Shown here: piece by piece, positions 36,691 to 44,364 of the stretch
Numbering within the stretch: position 1 is the stretch's first letter
How the letters are laid out: each line of letters opens with the position of its first letter
Source: Kordia aestuariivivens
Lineage (GTDB): Bacteria; Bacteroidota; Bacteroidia; Flavobacteriales; Flavobacteriaceae
Assembly: GCF_014397005.1 (NCBI RefSeq)
Contig: NZ_JACGWS010000018.1
Span: forward strand, 1 to 64,000
DNA: 64,000 bases
Direction of reading: 5' to 3'
Made by a program: the position numbers and the translations under genes
The notes under the pieces: generated by a model
Told to the model about the DNA's origin: nothing
Database searches by the model: none
The model's input: only the letters and a program-made list of their open reading frames with translations

Positions 36691-37437
36691 TTAATTCCAT
36701 TTGTTTTGAATTCCTCTTGAATAGTTAATTATCTGTTTAGAGAAATTCAACTCATTAAAATTCTCTTTCTGCTCAAGTTTTTCAACGAGTTTAGTGCACT
36801 GAGTCCATATTTTCATCAGTTGAGATATTTTTGGTTTCAACAGCTTAGCATTGTCAGGAGTAAAATGAACAGTTTTATTTCTTAATCTAAATAGATTTTG
36901 AACCTCGTTTAGAGGAACTTTATTTTCATTTGATTCATCCTTAAATATATATTTAATTCGTTCCATAATTCTTGAAACTGATATTTTAGAATAGCTAGGA
37001 TCATCTATAATTTTTGATTGATTTAAGAACAATAAGTGCCTATTAATTATCGTCTCCATAAAGAAACCAAAATTGTTTAAATGACCTAATATTTGAATAG
37101 AATCAATTTTATGGTCTAATCCGAATTTATACTTTTCTTTTTCTGCTCGAGCTTGAGCATTATCCCATGCATCAAACATAATTTTAGTGGTTTCATCTGA
37201 AATTACCTCAAGTGAATCAGATTGTAATAATCCGATTGGAGTTTCAGGTAAATTTAATTTATCAAATATTTTTTCATCTTCTTTACTAGGTTCAATGTTT
37301 TCTAATAGTTCAGAGAAGAGAATAGTTGTAAGTTCATCTCTAAGTGCTAAATCTAAATATTTAAAAGATTCTTCCAAAAAAAAAGAAGCTCCGAGAGCAA
37401 GTTTTTCATAAGTATTTATATCATGTTTATCACTCAT
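36691..37437 (-). CDS. hypothetical protein with HEPN-like motif
   Basis: A 248-residue all-helical soluble protein. Near residue 185, 'NLFRLRNKTVHFTPDNAKLL' contains R-N-K-T-V-H, the R-x4-H pattern of HEPN domains, which are often RNases or nucleotide-binding. The N-terminal half is unrecognised. It is AT-rich and lies alone between the desuccinylase-like gene and the cco cluster. The call rests on one short motif. Confidence 0.4.
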   Translation of the reverse strand: MSDKHDINTYEKLALGASFFLEESFKYLDLALRDELTTILFSELLENIEPSKEDEKIFDKLNLPETPIGLLQSDSLEVISDETTKIMFDAWDNAQARAEKEKYKFGLDHKIDSIQILGHLNNFGFFMETIINRHLLFLNQSKIIDDPSYSKISVSRIMERIKYIFKDESNENKVPLNEVQNLFRLRNKTVHFTPDNAKLLKPKISQLMKIWTQCTKLVEKLEQKENFNELNFSKQIINYSRGIQNKWN

Positions 37438-37510
37438 TTTACTCTGTATTTTGCTAACATATATAACAGGAACTCCTATTATTTCTCTTATAGCTAAAGA
37501 TATAAACTTT

Positions 37511-38212
37511 TCAATGACAATTCATCACATTCGTAACCATTCCAGCATTTGGAGCTGGAGAAATATACGGAATGCCCAAACCTAAGCCACGAAGAATAAA
37601 TAACACACCAATAATTACTACAAATACGGGAATTGCTTTTTGAATGCGTTGTTTGATAGAAGTGTTCAGGAATTTTCCAACGTAAATTGCAGTGGTCATT
37701 AACGGAATGGTTCCCAAACCAAAAAAGAGCATGTATAAACTTCCTTGCCACATACTTCCAAGAGCAATGGCGCCAAAAACTGCCATGTAGACCAATCCGC
37801 AAGGGAGCAATCCGTTTAAAAATCCGATGGTGAAAAAAGTATCTAGACTTTTCTTTTTAAATTGCTTTCCTAAGCTCGATTTTACCTTTGAAATGATTCT
37901 GTAAATAGGTTTTGAAAAGTTGTACTTACTGAATGTTTTATACGGAATACTAATTGCAACAATCATCACAATACCAATTATAATAGATAAACGTTGTTGC
38001 ATTCCAAAAATGTACAGACTTTTGCCAAGCAATCCAAAAATAAACCCGATCGTTGCATAGGAAAGCAATCTTCCTGTATGATACAGTAAAATTTGTGCTA
38101 CTTTTTTATAGCTATTCGTTCTATCTACGGGCAACATAAACGCAATTGGCCCGCACATACCTACGCAGTGAAAACTTCCCAAAAGTCCTAATAAAAATCC
38201 CGTAGCGATCAT
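37511..38212 (-). CDS. SafE/TauE-like membrane protein of the cco cluster
   Basis: A 233-residue protein with about six membrane segments. 'GLLGSFHCVGMCGPIAFMLP' at the N terminus is the hallmark of the DsbD/CcdA-like 'urease accessory transport' group linked to cbb3 oxidases, with a Cys-containing first helix. 'GLLPCGLVYMAVFGAIA' gives a second Cys. Relatives handle copper or reductant for oxidase assembly. It is the last gene of the operon, 9 bp after ccoH. Confidence 0.85.
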   Translation of the reverse strand: MIATGFLLGLLGSFHCVGMCGPIAFMLPVDRTNSYKKVAQILLYHTGRLLSYATIGFIFGLLGKSLYIFGMQQRLSIIIGIVMIVAISIPYKTFSKYNFSKPIYRIISKVKSSLGKQFKKKSLDTFFTIGFLNGLLPCGLVYMAVFGAIALGSMWQGSLYMLFFGLGTIPLMTTAIYVGKFLNTSIKQRIQKAIPVFVVIIGVLFILRGLGLGIPYISPAPNAGMVTNVMNCH

Positions 38213-38221
38213 CTTTTATGC

Positions 38222-38668
38222 CTAATATGTTATTTCTTCTTTGTATAAATAATACTCTTTTTTGTAATTCCAATCCACGGTAATGTTCCAGCGACCACCT
38301 AATAAACGATTGTCAGGTATGAGCAATGTGTGGTTTGATAACGAGATTGGAATCTCGAAATCGAATTGTCTATTAGATGGTCTATATAGGAACACTTTTC
38401 CTTTTATATTTTCAACAGCAAACGTTTCTGGAAAGGTAATTTCTATCCCTGCTGCTGTTTGTTTTGATGTCACATTTTGCAGTAACTTTTGTGCATTTCG
38501 TTGCTTATCAATATCTTTTTGATATTTTAATTCTTCCTCATAATAGGAATCTGTCACCAAATCATGATCGTACTCTGATTGCACATTCATGCGCACTACA
38601 AAAAACATAATAAAGCTTATAAACGCTATAAATGCTAATACAATTCCTGTTCCCCAATTTATTTTCAT
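38222..38668 (-). CDS. ccoH: FixH/CcoH family cbb3 oxidase assembly protein
   Basis: A 148-residue protein with one N-terminal membrane segment ('GIVLAFIAFISFIMFFVVRM') and a periplasmic beta domain ending 'GRWNITVDWNYKKEYYLYKEEITY', typical of FixH. CcoH stabilises the cbb3 complex during assembly. It is separated from ccoG by 303 bp of repeat-bearing DNA, unusual inside this operon. Confidence 0.88.
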   Translation of the reverse strand: MKINWGTGIVLAFIAFISFIMFFVVRMNVQSEYDHDLVTDSYYEEELKYQKDIDKQRNAQKLLQNVTSKQTAAGIEITFPETFAVENIKGKVFLYRPSNRQFDFEIPISLSNHTLLIPDNRLLGGRWNITVDWNYKKEYYLYKEEITY

Positions 38669-38971
38669 CTGTTCTATTTTTTATGGCATTTCCTCCAATT
38701 ATACTGCTGCTTTGCGCAGTACAATCTCCGGTCAGGCTTTCGGCAGTCGCTTTTGCTCGTCATGCTGAATTTAATTCAGCATCTCACAAAGAGCTCCAAC
38801 AATGCCTCTATCCTTAATGCGGGTTTTAGCTTTTATATTACCATTGCGAAAATTTTCACATTTTAGTCTTTCTGTTTCAAAGTAGTTCTCGATACGATTT
38901 TCTCTCAAAAATCACTCAACCTGACGTTCATTTATACTACGCTAAACAAACAACCAAAAAGCAGCAACTAA
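38669..38971. other. non-coding gap inside the cco operon
   Basis: No gene is seen. It holds a small hairpin (CTGC/GCAG near 38705) and the palindrome TGCTGAATTTAATTCAGCA (38763-38781), which matches the common dispersed 'TCATGCTGAAYTTNATTCAGCATCTC' repeat of flavobacteria. It breaks an otherwise tight gene series. Confidence 0.6.
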
Positions 38972-40396
38972 TTAGTTATAACTCGTGGGTCCTAAGAAAT
39001 TCACCGAAGTGGTTTCTATAAGTTTGTCTTTGCTGTATATATCAATTGTGATATAATTTTTCCCGCTTTTTAAATCGCTTTTATCTATTTCCAGAAATAA
39101 AGTTCCTTTTGCAATTCCTTGTTTCGGAATGATAAATTCGTTGGTTGTTGCTGCCAATTTTATAGTTCCTTTTACCTTTCGCATTCTAAACTGAACATCT
39201 GGAATGGCTTCTGTTGTTTTGTTGACCAATTTATAGGTAAATACATTGCTGATTCGGTTGCCTTCTTTTAGCTCGTATAATTGTCCTGATAGACGTAAAA
39301 TATTTGCTTCTACATCATTTCTAATTAGCAACATTCCGATCAACACACCAATTAAAATGACTAAAACCGCCGTATATCCTTTTAATCGTGGTGTAAATTT
39401 GAACTTCTCTTTCTTTTCAATTTCATCTTCACTTGCAAAACGAATCAATCCTTTTGGCAAGTCTACCTTTTCCATAATGTCATCGCACTCGTCAATACAC
39501 GCGGTACAATTAACACATTCGAGTTGTGTTCCGTTTCTAATGTCAATTCCTGTTGGACACACATTCACACATTGAAAACAATCAATACAATCACCATGAC
39601 CTAATTCGGCTCTGTCTTCATTTTTCCGAATCTTTTTACGTCCGTTTTCGCCTTCTCCACGTTTGTGATCGTACGCTACTATAATCGATTTATTATCTAA
39701 TAACACGCCTTGCAATCTTCCGTAAGGACACGCAATAATACATACTTGCTCACGAAACCATGCAAATACAAAGTAGAATACCGCTGTAAAGATCAGTAAT
39801 GGAAATAAGGTTCCCAAGTGTTTAAAAGGTCCGTCAACAATATCTTGAATGAGTTCATCACTTCCAATTAAATAGGCTAGGAATGCATTCGCAATTGCAA
39901 AAGAAATGATCAAGAAAATAAACCATTTTAAAAGCCGTTTCTTAATTTTTTCAGCATTCCAAGCTTGTTTTTCCAATCGGATTTGTTTTCCTCTATCGCC
40001 TTCAATCCAATATTCAATCCGACGGAAAACCATTTCCAAAAAGATCGTTTGTGGACACATCCAACCGCAAAATATTCTCCCAAATGCTACTGTAAACAGC
40101 GCAATGAAAATAACGCCAATAATCATGGAGATTACTACCAAATGAAAATCTTGTGGCCAGAATGGAAATCCAAAAATATTGAAACGACGTTCCAATACAT
40201 TCATTAGTAAAAACTGGTTTCCGTTTATTTTTACAAACGGAGCGGCAAATAGAAATACTAACAATACATAACTGACGATTTTTCGCCATTCATAATACTT
40301 GCCGCTCGGTTTTTTTGGATACACCCAAGCACGTTTTCCATCTTCATTTATTGTTCCAATGGAATCTCTAAATATTTCGTTTTTTGGTGTTTCCAA
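38972..40396 (-). CDS. ccoG: cytochrome c oxidase accessory protein CcoG
   Basis: A 474-residue membrane ferredoxin. It has about five membrane segments and a NapH-like region with 'FGRIFCGWMCPQTIFLEMVFRRIEYWIEG' and 'CIIACPYGRLQG'. Two clusters follow in 'CIDCFQCVNVCPTGIDIRNGTQLECVNCTACIDECD', and an Ig-like C-terminal domain closes the protein. CcoG is the copper reductase that helps load CuB of cbb3 oxidase. It follows ccoP by 15 bp. Confidence 0.95.
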   Translation of the reverse strand: METPKNEIFRDSIGTINEDGKRAWVYPKKPSGKYYEWRKIVSYVLLVFLFAAPFVKINGNQFLLMNVLERRFNIFGFPFWPQDFHLVVISMIIGVIFIALFTVAFGRIFCGWMCPQTIFLEMVFRRIEYWIEGDRGKQIRLEKQAWNAEKIKKRLLKWFIFLIISFAIANAFLAYLIGSDELIQDIVDGPFKHLGTLFPLLIFTAVFYFVFAWFREQVCIIACPYGRLQGVLLDNKSIIVAYDHKRGEGENGRKKIRKNEDRAELGHGDCIDCFQCVNVCPTGIDIRNGTQLECVNCTACIDECDDIMEKVDLPKGLIRFASEDEIEKKEKFKFTPRLKGYTAVLVILIGVLIGMLLIRNDVEANILRLSGQLYELKEGNRISNVFTYKLVNKTTEAIPDVQFRMRKVKGTIKLAATTNEFIIPKQGIAKGTLFLEIDKSDLKSGKNYITIDIYSKDKLIETTSVNFLGPTSYN

Positions 40397-40411
40397 AATT
40401 ATTTTTGTTGT

Positions 40412-41356
40412 TTATTCTTTGACTTCTACTTTTATAGAATCTGTCGCCTTTATATTTTCATCAACTGCTGTTGGTGCGACCCAAATTTCGCCTTCTGCTG
40501 CTTTTGGTTCGGCTGGCGTCGTTCCTTGAAACGACAATATATAACTCGACACTTGCGCTATTTGAGATGGTTTGAGTCCTTTTTTAGACCACGCTTCCAT
40601 TCCTTTTCCGCTTCGTCCACCTTTGGAAACCGTTTTAAATACATTGTTGATGCCGCCGCCTAAAATCCAATGTTTATCCGTCAAATTTGGACCAATTCCA
40701 CCACCACCATCTGCTTTGTGACACGCAACACAGTTTGCAGTGTAAATTTCTTGTCCAGCTCTTAAATCAGAAGCTTCTGTAAGCAATACAACACTTTTAT
40801 AATCGACAAGGTCTTTTGCTGTTTTTAGGTATTCTTCATACGCTGCTTTTGCTTCTACGTATTCTACTTCCATGGCTTCAATTTGCGTTTGACCGCCAAA
40901 TACATGATAGTTGAGCAGATACACAACCGCAAAAATTATGGAGATGTAAAAACTGTATATCCACCATGGTGGTAAGTTGTTGTCTAGCTCTTTGATGCCA
41001 TCATAATCATGATCTAATATAATTTCAGCTTCTTCCTCAATAGGTTTAGATCCTAGCAATTTTTTGTAGGTTTTCTTAACCCAGTTGATCAATTTGTATT
41101 CTGGAACTTTATTTTTCTTTTCGAGGTAACTCACTTTTTGTTCCTCTGTTAAACCGTTTAATAAGATGCGTTCTAATGCAGCCACAATACCTTCTATTGC
41201 TATTAGTACTAATATGACTAATAGTAAGAATAGCATTATCATTGGTTCTGCCATATATGCTGGTTGATCTCCAGAGTCGACAAAATATTCAATAGCGCCA
41301 AAAATCAGAAAGAATATGACCAAGACACGAATCCAGGATGGAATTAAATTTCTCAT
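40412..41356 (-). CDS. ccoP: cbb3 oxidase subunit III (CcoP), monoheme form
   Basis: A 314-residue subunit. It has two N-terminal membrane segments, a cytoplasmic stretch, then 'LPPWWIYSFYISIIFAVVYLLNYH', the CcoP anchor. One c-type heme site follows, 'NCVACHKADGGGGIGPNLTDKHWI'. Proteobacterial CcoP has two CxxCH motifs; only one is present here, as is common in Bacteroidota. The extra N-terminal helices resemble a fused CcoQ-like piece. The start overlaps the ccoQ stop by 4 bp. Confidence 0.93.
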   Translation of the reverse strand: MRNLIPSWIRVLVIFFLIFGAIEYFVDSGDQPAYMAEPMIMLFLLLVILVLIAIEGIVAALERILLNGLTEEQKVSYLEKKNKVPEYKLINWVKKTYKKLLGSKPIEEEAEIILDHDYDGIKELDNNLPPWWIYSFYISIIFAVVYLLNYHVFGGQTQIEAMEVEYVEAKAAYEEYLKTAKDLVDYKSVVLLTEASDLRAGQEIYTANCVACHKADGGGGIGPNLTDKHWILGGGINNVFKTVSKGGRSGKGMEAWSKKGLKPSQIAQVSSYILSFQGTTPAEPKAAEGEIWVAPTAVDENIKATDSIKVEVKE

Positions 41357-41541
41357 AGCGTTTCGTTATTTTGTTGGTTGTCTAATGGAATATTACTCAC
41401 TTTCGTGATGTATTCTTTTTTTGCTGTGATTACCCACCAAAATAACACCATAAAGAAGGTAAAGAAGATGAGTAAGGAAATTAATGGGTAGATTTCAATA
41501 CCCGTAATGCTTTCCATGTGATTTTTTACAAATTTTAGCAT
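41353..41541 (-). CDS. ccoQ: cbb3 oxidase subunit CcoQ
   Basis: A 62-residue protein with one membrane helix ('YPLISLLIFFTFFMVLFWWVIT') and a short charged tail, the CcoQ/FixQ layout. It lies between ccoNO and ccoP and overlaps ccoP by 4 bp. Confidence 0.85.
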   Translation of the reverse strand: MLKFVKNHMESITGIEIYPLISLLIFFTFFMVLFWWVITAKKEYITKVSNIPLDNQQNNETL

Positions 41542-41546
41542 GGTGT

Positions 41547-43754
41547 TTATTTTTCAGTGGTTAGTTTTGAATCTTTTACTTTGATGTCTGTTCCTAATCG
41601 TTGCAAGTATGCAATCAATGCAATGATTTCACGATCTTTTACTGCGATGAATGCTGCTCCTTCAGCAGTAGCTTCCTGTTCTGCTTGTTCAAAAGAAGCT
41701 GCCAAATCTGGATCTTCTTTTAGGTTTTTAACGATTCCAATAGCTTGCTCGTCCATGTATTGTAAGGCATCTATAATTTCTTGCTCTGTGTATGGAACTC
41801 CAAGCGTAACCATAGCGCGCATTTTAGCTTGCGTCATTGATGTATTGAGTTCATTTCGAATTAACCATGGATAAGCTGGCATAATCGATTTTTCTTCAAT
41901 TCCTCTAGGATCGTACATGTGCTTAAAGTGCCACGAATCTGACTTCTTTAGCTTATCTGTTCCTTCACGATGTAAATCGGGTCCGGTACGTTTACTTCCC
42001 CATAAGAATGGATGATCGTACACAAATTCTCCTGCTTTGGAATATTCGCCATAGCGTTCTACTTCACTTCTAAACGGACGAATCATTTGTGAGTGACAAC
42101 CGACACAACCTTCTCGGATGTAGAGATCTCTCCCTTCGAGTTCTAATGGTGTGTATGGTTTGACTTCCGTGATTGTTGGAATGTTAGAATCAATCATTAA
42201 TGTGGGCACTATTTGTACAATTCCACCAATTAAGATGGCAACCGTAGCATAAATAGTCAGTTTGATTGGTTTACGCTCTAACCATGTATGCCATCCTTCT
42301 CCAGAGGTACGTTTTTTAGATACACGTTGCAATGCTGGAGCTTCTGCTAATTCGTCTGCTACTTTGTTTTTTGATGTTACAATCGTTTTTACTATGTTGT
42401 ATGCTAAGAAGAACATTCCAAATATGTATAGTGAACCTCCAATAGCTCGCATCCAATACATTGGCATTATTTCCGTAACTGTTTCTAAGAAGTTTGCGTA
42501 GACTAAATTTCCATCAGGATTGAATTGTTTCCACATAAATGCTTGTGTAAATCCTGCCACATACATTGGTAATGAATAAATTACAATTCCTAAGGTTCCT
42601 ATCCAGAAATGCGCATTTGCCAATCCTTTTGAATATAGTTTTGTTTTGAAGAGTCTTGGTACCAACCAATAGATCATACCGAAGGCTAAGAAACCATTCC
42701 ATGCCAAGGCTCCAACGTGAACGTGTGCAATAATCCAGTCTGTATAGTGCGCAATAGCATTTACATTTTTTAAGGATAACATTGGCCCTTCAAAGGTTGC
42801 CATACCGTATCCAGTAATCGCAACGACCATGAATTTTAATACAGGATCGGTTCGTACTTTATCCCATGCGCCACGGAGCGTTAGCAATCCGTTGATCATT
42901 CCTCCCCAAGAAGGCATTAATAACATGACAGAGAAGGCAACTCCTAAGTTTTGTGCCCATTCTGGTAATGCCGTATATAATAAGTGATGCGGTCCTGCCC
43001 AGATATAGATAAATATTAGTGACCAAAAGTGTACAATAGATAGTCGATACGAATAAATAGGTCTGTTTGCCGCTTTCGGAATGAAGTAATACATCAATCC
43101 CAAGAATGGTGTTGTTAGGAAGAACGCAACCGCGTTGTGTCCGTACCACCATTGCACTAAAGCATCTTGTACACCTGCGTATACTGAATAACTTTTTAAT
43201 GCACTTACTGGCAATTCTAAACTGTTGAAAATATGCAATACAGCAACCGTTACAAAGGTGGCAAGGTAAAACCAAACCGCTACATATAAGTGACGTTGTC
43301 TTCTTTTTAAGATGGTCCAAATCATGTTGACTCCAAAAGCAACCCAAATGATTGCAATAGCAATATCAAATGGCCATTCTAATTCGGCATATTCTTTAGA
43401 GGTTGTATAGCCTAATGGTAAGGTTATTGCGGCTCCAACAATGATGATTTGCCATCCCCAAAAGTTAATTTTACTTAGTAAGTCACTTGCCATTCGCGCT
43501 TTTAGCAGTCGTTGTAACGAATAGTACACACCTGCAAAGATGGCGTTTCCGACAAAGGCAAAGATCACTGCGTTGGTATGTAATGGACGCAAACGTCCAA
43601 AACTTAACCAAGAAATTCCTTCCCCTATCGTTGGAAATAGAAATAGTAATGCTAATAATAACCCAACTGACATTCCTACTATTCCCCAAATTATGGTGGC
43701 GTAGATGAAGTTTTTAACGATTTTATTATCGTAATAAAATTGTTGTATTTCCAT
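41547..43754 (-). CDS. ccoN: fused cbb3 oxidase subunits I and II (CcoN-CcoO)
   Basis: A 735-residue fusion. Residues 1 to about 475 are CcoN, with about 12 helices and heme/CuB ligands in 'RLRPLHTNAVIFAF', 'QWWYGHNAVAFFLTTPF', 'IWAGPHHLLYT' and 'HVHVGALAWNGFLAFG'. From about 500, CcoO starts with an anchor helix ('IYATVAILIGGIVQIVPTLMI') and carries the heme c site 'EGCVGCHSQMIRPFRSEVERYG'. It is the catalytic core of a high-affinity terminal oxidase reducing oxygen in the inner membrane. The fusion is usual in Bacteroidota. Confidence 0.96.
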   Translation of the reverse strand: MEIQQFYYDNKIVKNFIYATIIWGIVGMSVGLLLALLFLFPTIGEGISWLSFGRLRPLHTNAVIFAFVGNAIFAGVYYSLQRLLKARMASDLLSKINFWGWQIIIVGAAITLPLGYTTSKEYAELEWPFDIAIAIIWVAFGVNMIWTILKRRQRHLYVAVWFYLATFVTVAVLHIFNSLELPVSALKSYSVYAGVQDALVQWWYGHNAVAFFLTTPFLGLMYYFIPKAANRPIYSYRLSIVHFWSLIFIYIWAGPHHLLYTALPEWAQNLGVAFSVMLLMPSWGGMINGLLTLRGAWDKVRTDPVLKFMVVAITGYGMATFEGPMLSLKNVNAIAHYTDWIIAHVHVGALAWNGFLAFGMIYWLVPRLFKTKLYSKGLANAHFWIGTLGIVIYSLPMYVAGFTQAFMWKQFNPDGNLVYANFLETVTEIMPMYWMRAIGGSLYIFGMFFLAYNIVKTIVTSKNKVADELAEAPALQRVSKKRTSGEGWHTWLERKPIKLTIYATVAILIGGIVQIVPTLMIDSNIPTITEVKPYTPLELEGRDLYIREGCVGCHSQMIRPFRSEVERYGEYSKAGEFVYDHPFLWGSKRTGPDLHREGTDKLKKSDSWHFKHMYDPRGIEEKSIMPAYPWLIRNELNTSMTQAKMRAMVTLGVPYTEQEIIDALQYMDEQAIGIVKNLKEDPDLAASFEQAEQEATAEGAAFIAVKDREIIALIAYLQRLGTDIKVKDSKLTTEK

Positions 43755-43778
43755 AATGATACTTATTTATTTTTGTGG

Positions 43779-43949
43779 TTAGTTCTCTTTTTTTGGTTTG
43801 TCTTTTACCAATTCATCTTCAAATAACATGCGCACCGATGGCGTGTAACTATCGTCAAATTGTCCGTTTTTAACCGCTATGATAAATGCGACAAAAAAGA
43901 ATATTGCGACCACAATACTGATGGTTAGTAAAACATATATAACACTCAT
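43779..43949 (-). CDS. ccoS: cbb3 oxidase maturation protein CcoS
   Basis: A small gene of 56 residues: 'MSVIYVLLTISIVVAIFFFVAFIIAVKNGQFDDSYTPSVRMLFEDELV'. One N-terminal membrane helix is followed by the CcoS signature 'AVKNGQFDD...P..R+L'. CcoS is needed for cofactor insertion into the oxidase. It is the first gene of the cco operon, 24 bp before ccoNO, with the Fnr-like promoter right upstream. Confidence 0.92.
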   Translation of the reverse strand: MSVIYVLLTISIVVAIFFFVAFIIAVKNGQFDDSYTPSVRMLFEDELVKDKPKKEN

Positions 43950-44364
43950 ACCTATTGAAGTTATGGTTCAAAATTACGTTTGCATAGATTCCTAAAAAAT
44001 GACTTTTATCATGTTTTAGGTTTAATTCATAGTTTGATTTAGTTTAGGATGATTCTTTATAAGAAATTATGATCTAAACTTTTTTGAATACTGTAATGAG
44101 ATGTTGAGCTTCGATAAACTCAGCATACAAGCATTACGACTGTTATGAAAATTGTTTCTTAAGAAGCAGATTCCTTCGTCGCTTAAGCTTCTTGAAATAC
44201 ATAATAAAATTGTCTCCTCGAGCGCAGTCGAGAGGTAATTTGACTCATTGCTTTTATTGAGTCTCGATAGCTACGCTAGGTATTTTCAATCAAAATATAT
44301 TTTGATTTCAATAATGCTCGACTTGACATTTGTTATAATTAGCTAGAACTGTATGAAACTATAA
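43950..44364. other. intergenic region between ccoS and ccoI
   Basis: It holds the cco promoter at its left end (43969-44012). The remainder shows only dispersed repeat fragments: 'TTGAGCTTCGATAAACTCAGC' type near 44104 and 'CTCGAGCGCAGTCGAGAG' (44217-44234), the latter a near-perfect palindrome. No gene is seen. It separates ccoI, which has its own promoter, from the oxidase operon. Confidence 0.6.
43969..44012 (-). promoter_or_regulatory. Fnr-like site and -7 element of the cco operon
   Basis: ATGACTTTTATCAT (43999-44012) is centred at 44005.5. On the minus strand TAATTTTG (43976 to 43969) is a full -7 element that begins exactly 29.5 bp from the centre. The predicted start is about 15 nt before ccoS. 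This is the same geometry as at hemN. Confidence 0.78.

Noticed and set aside
37494-43708. Several long open frames opposite or out of frame to the cco genes
   Set aside because: They overlap well-supported membrane protein genes, lack homologous motifs and follow the codon structure of the real genes.
41547-43754. CcoNO fusion as a novel protein
   Set aside because: The fusion is the usual form in Bacteroidota and is not new.
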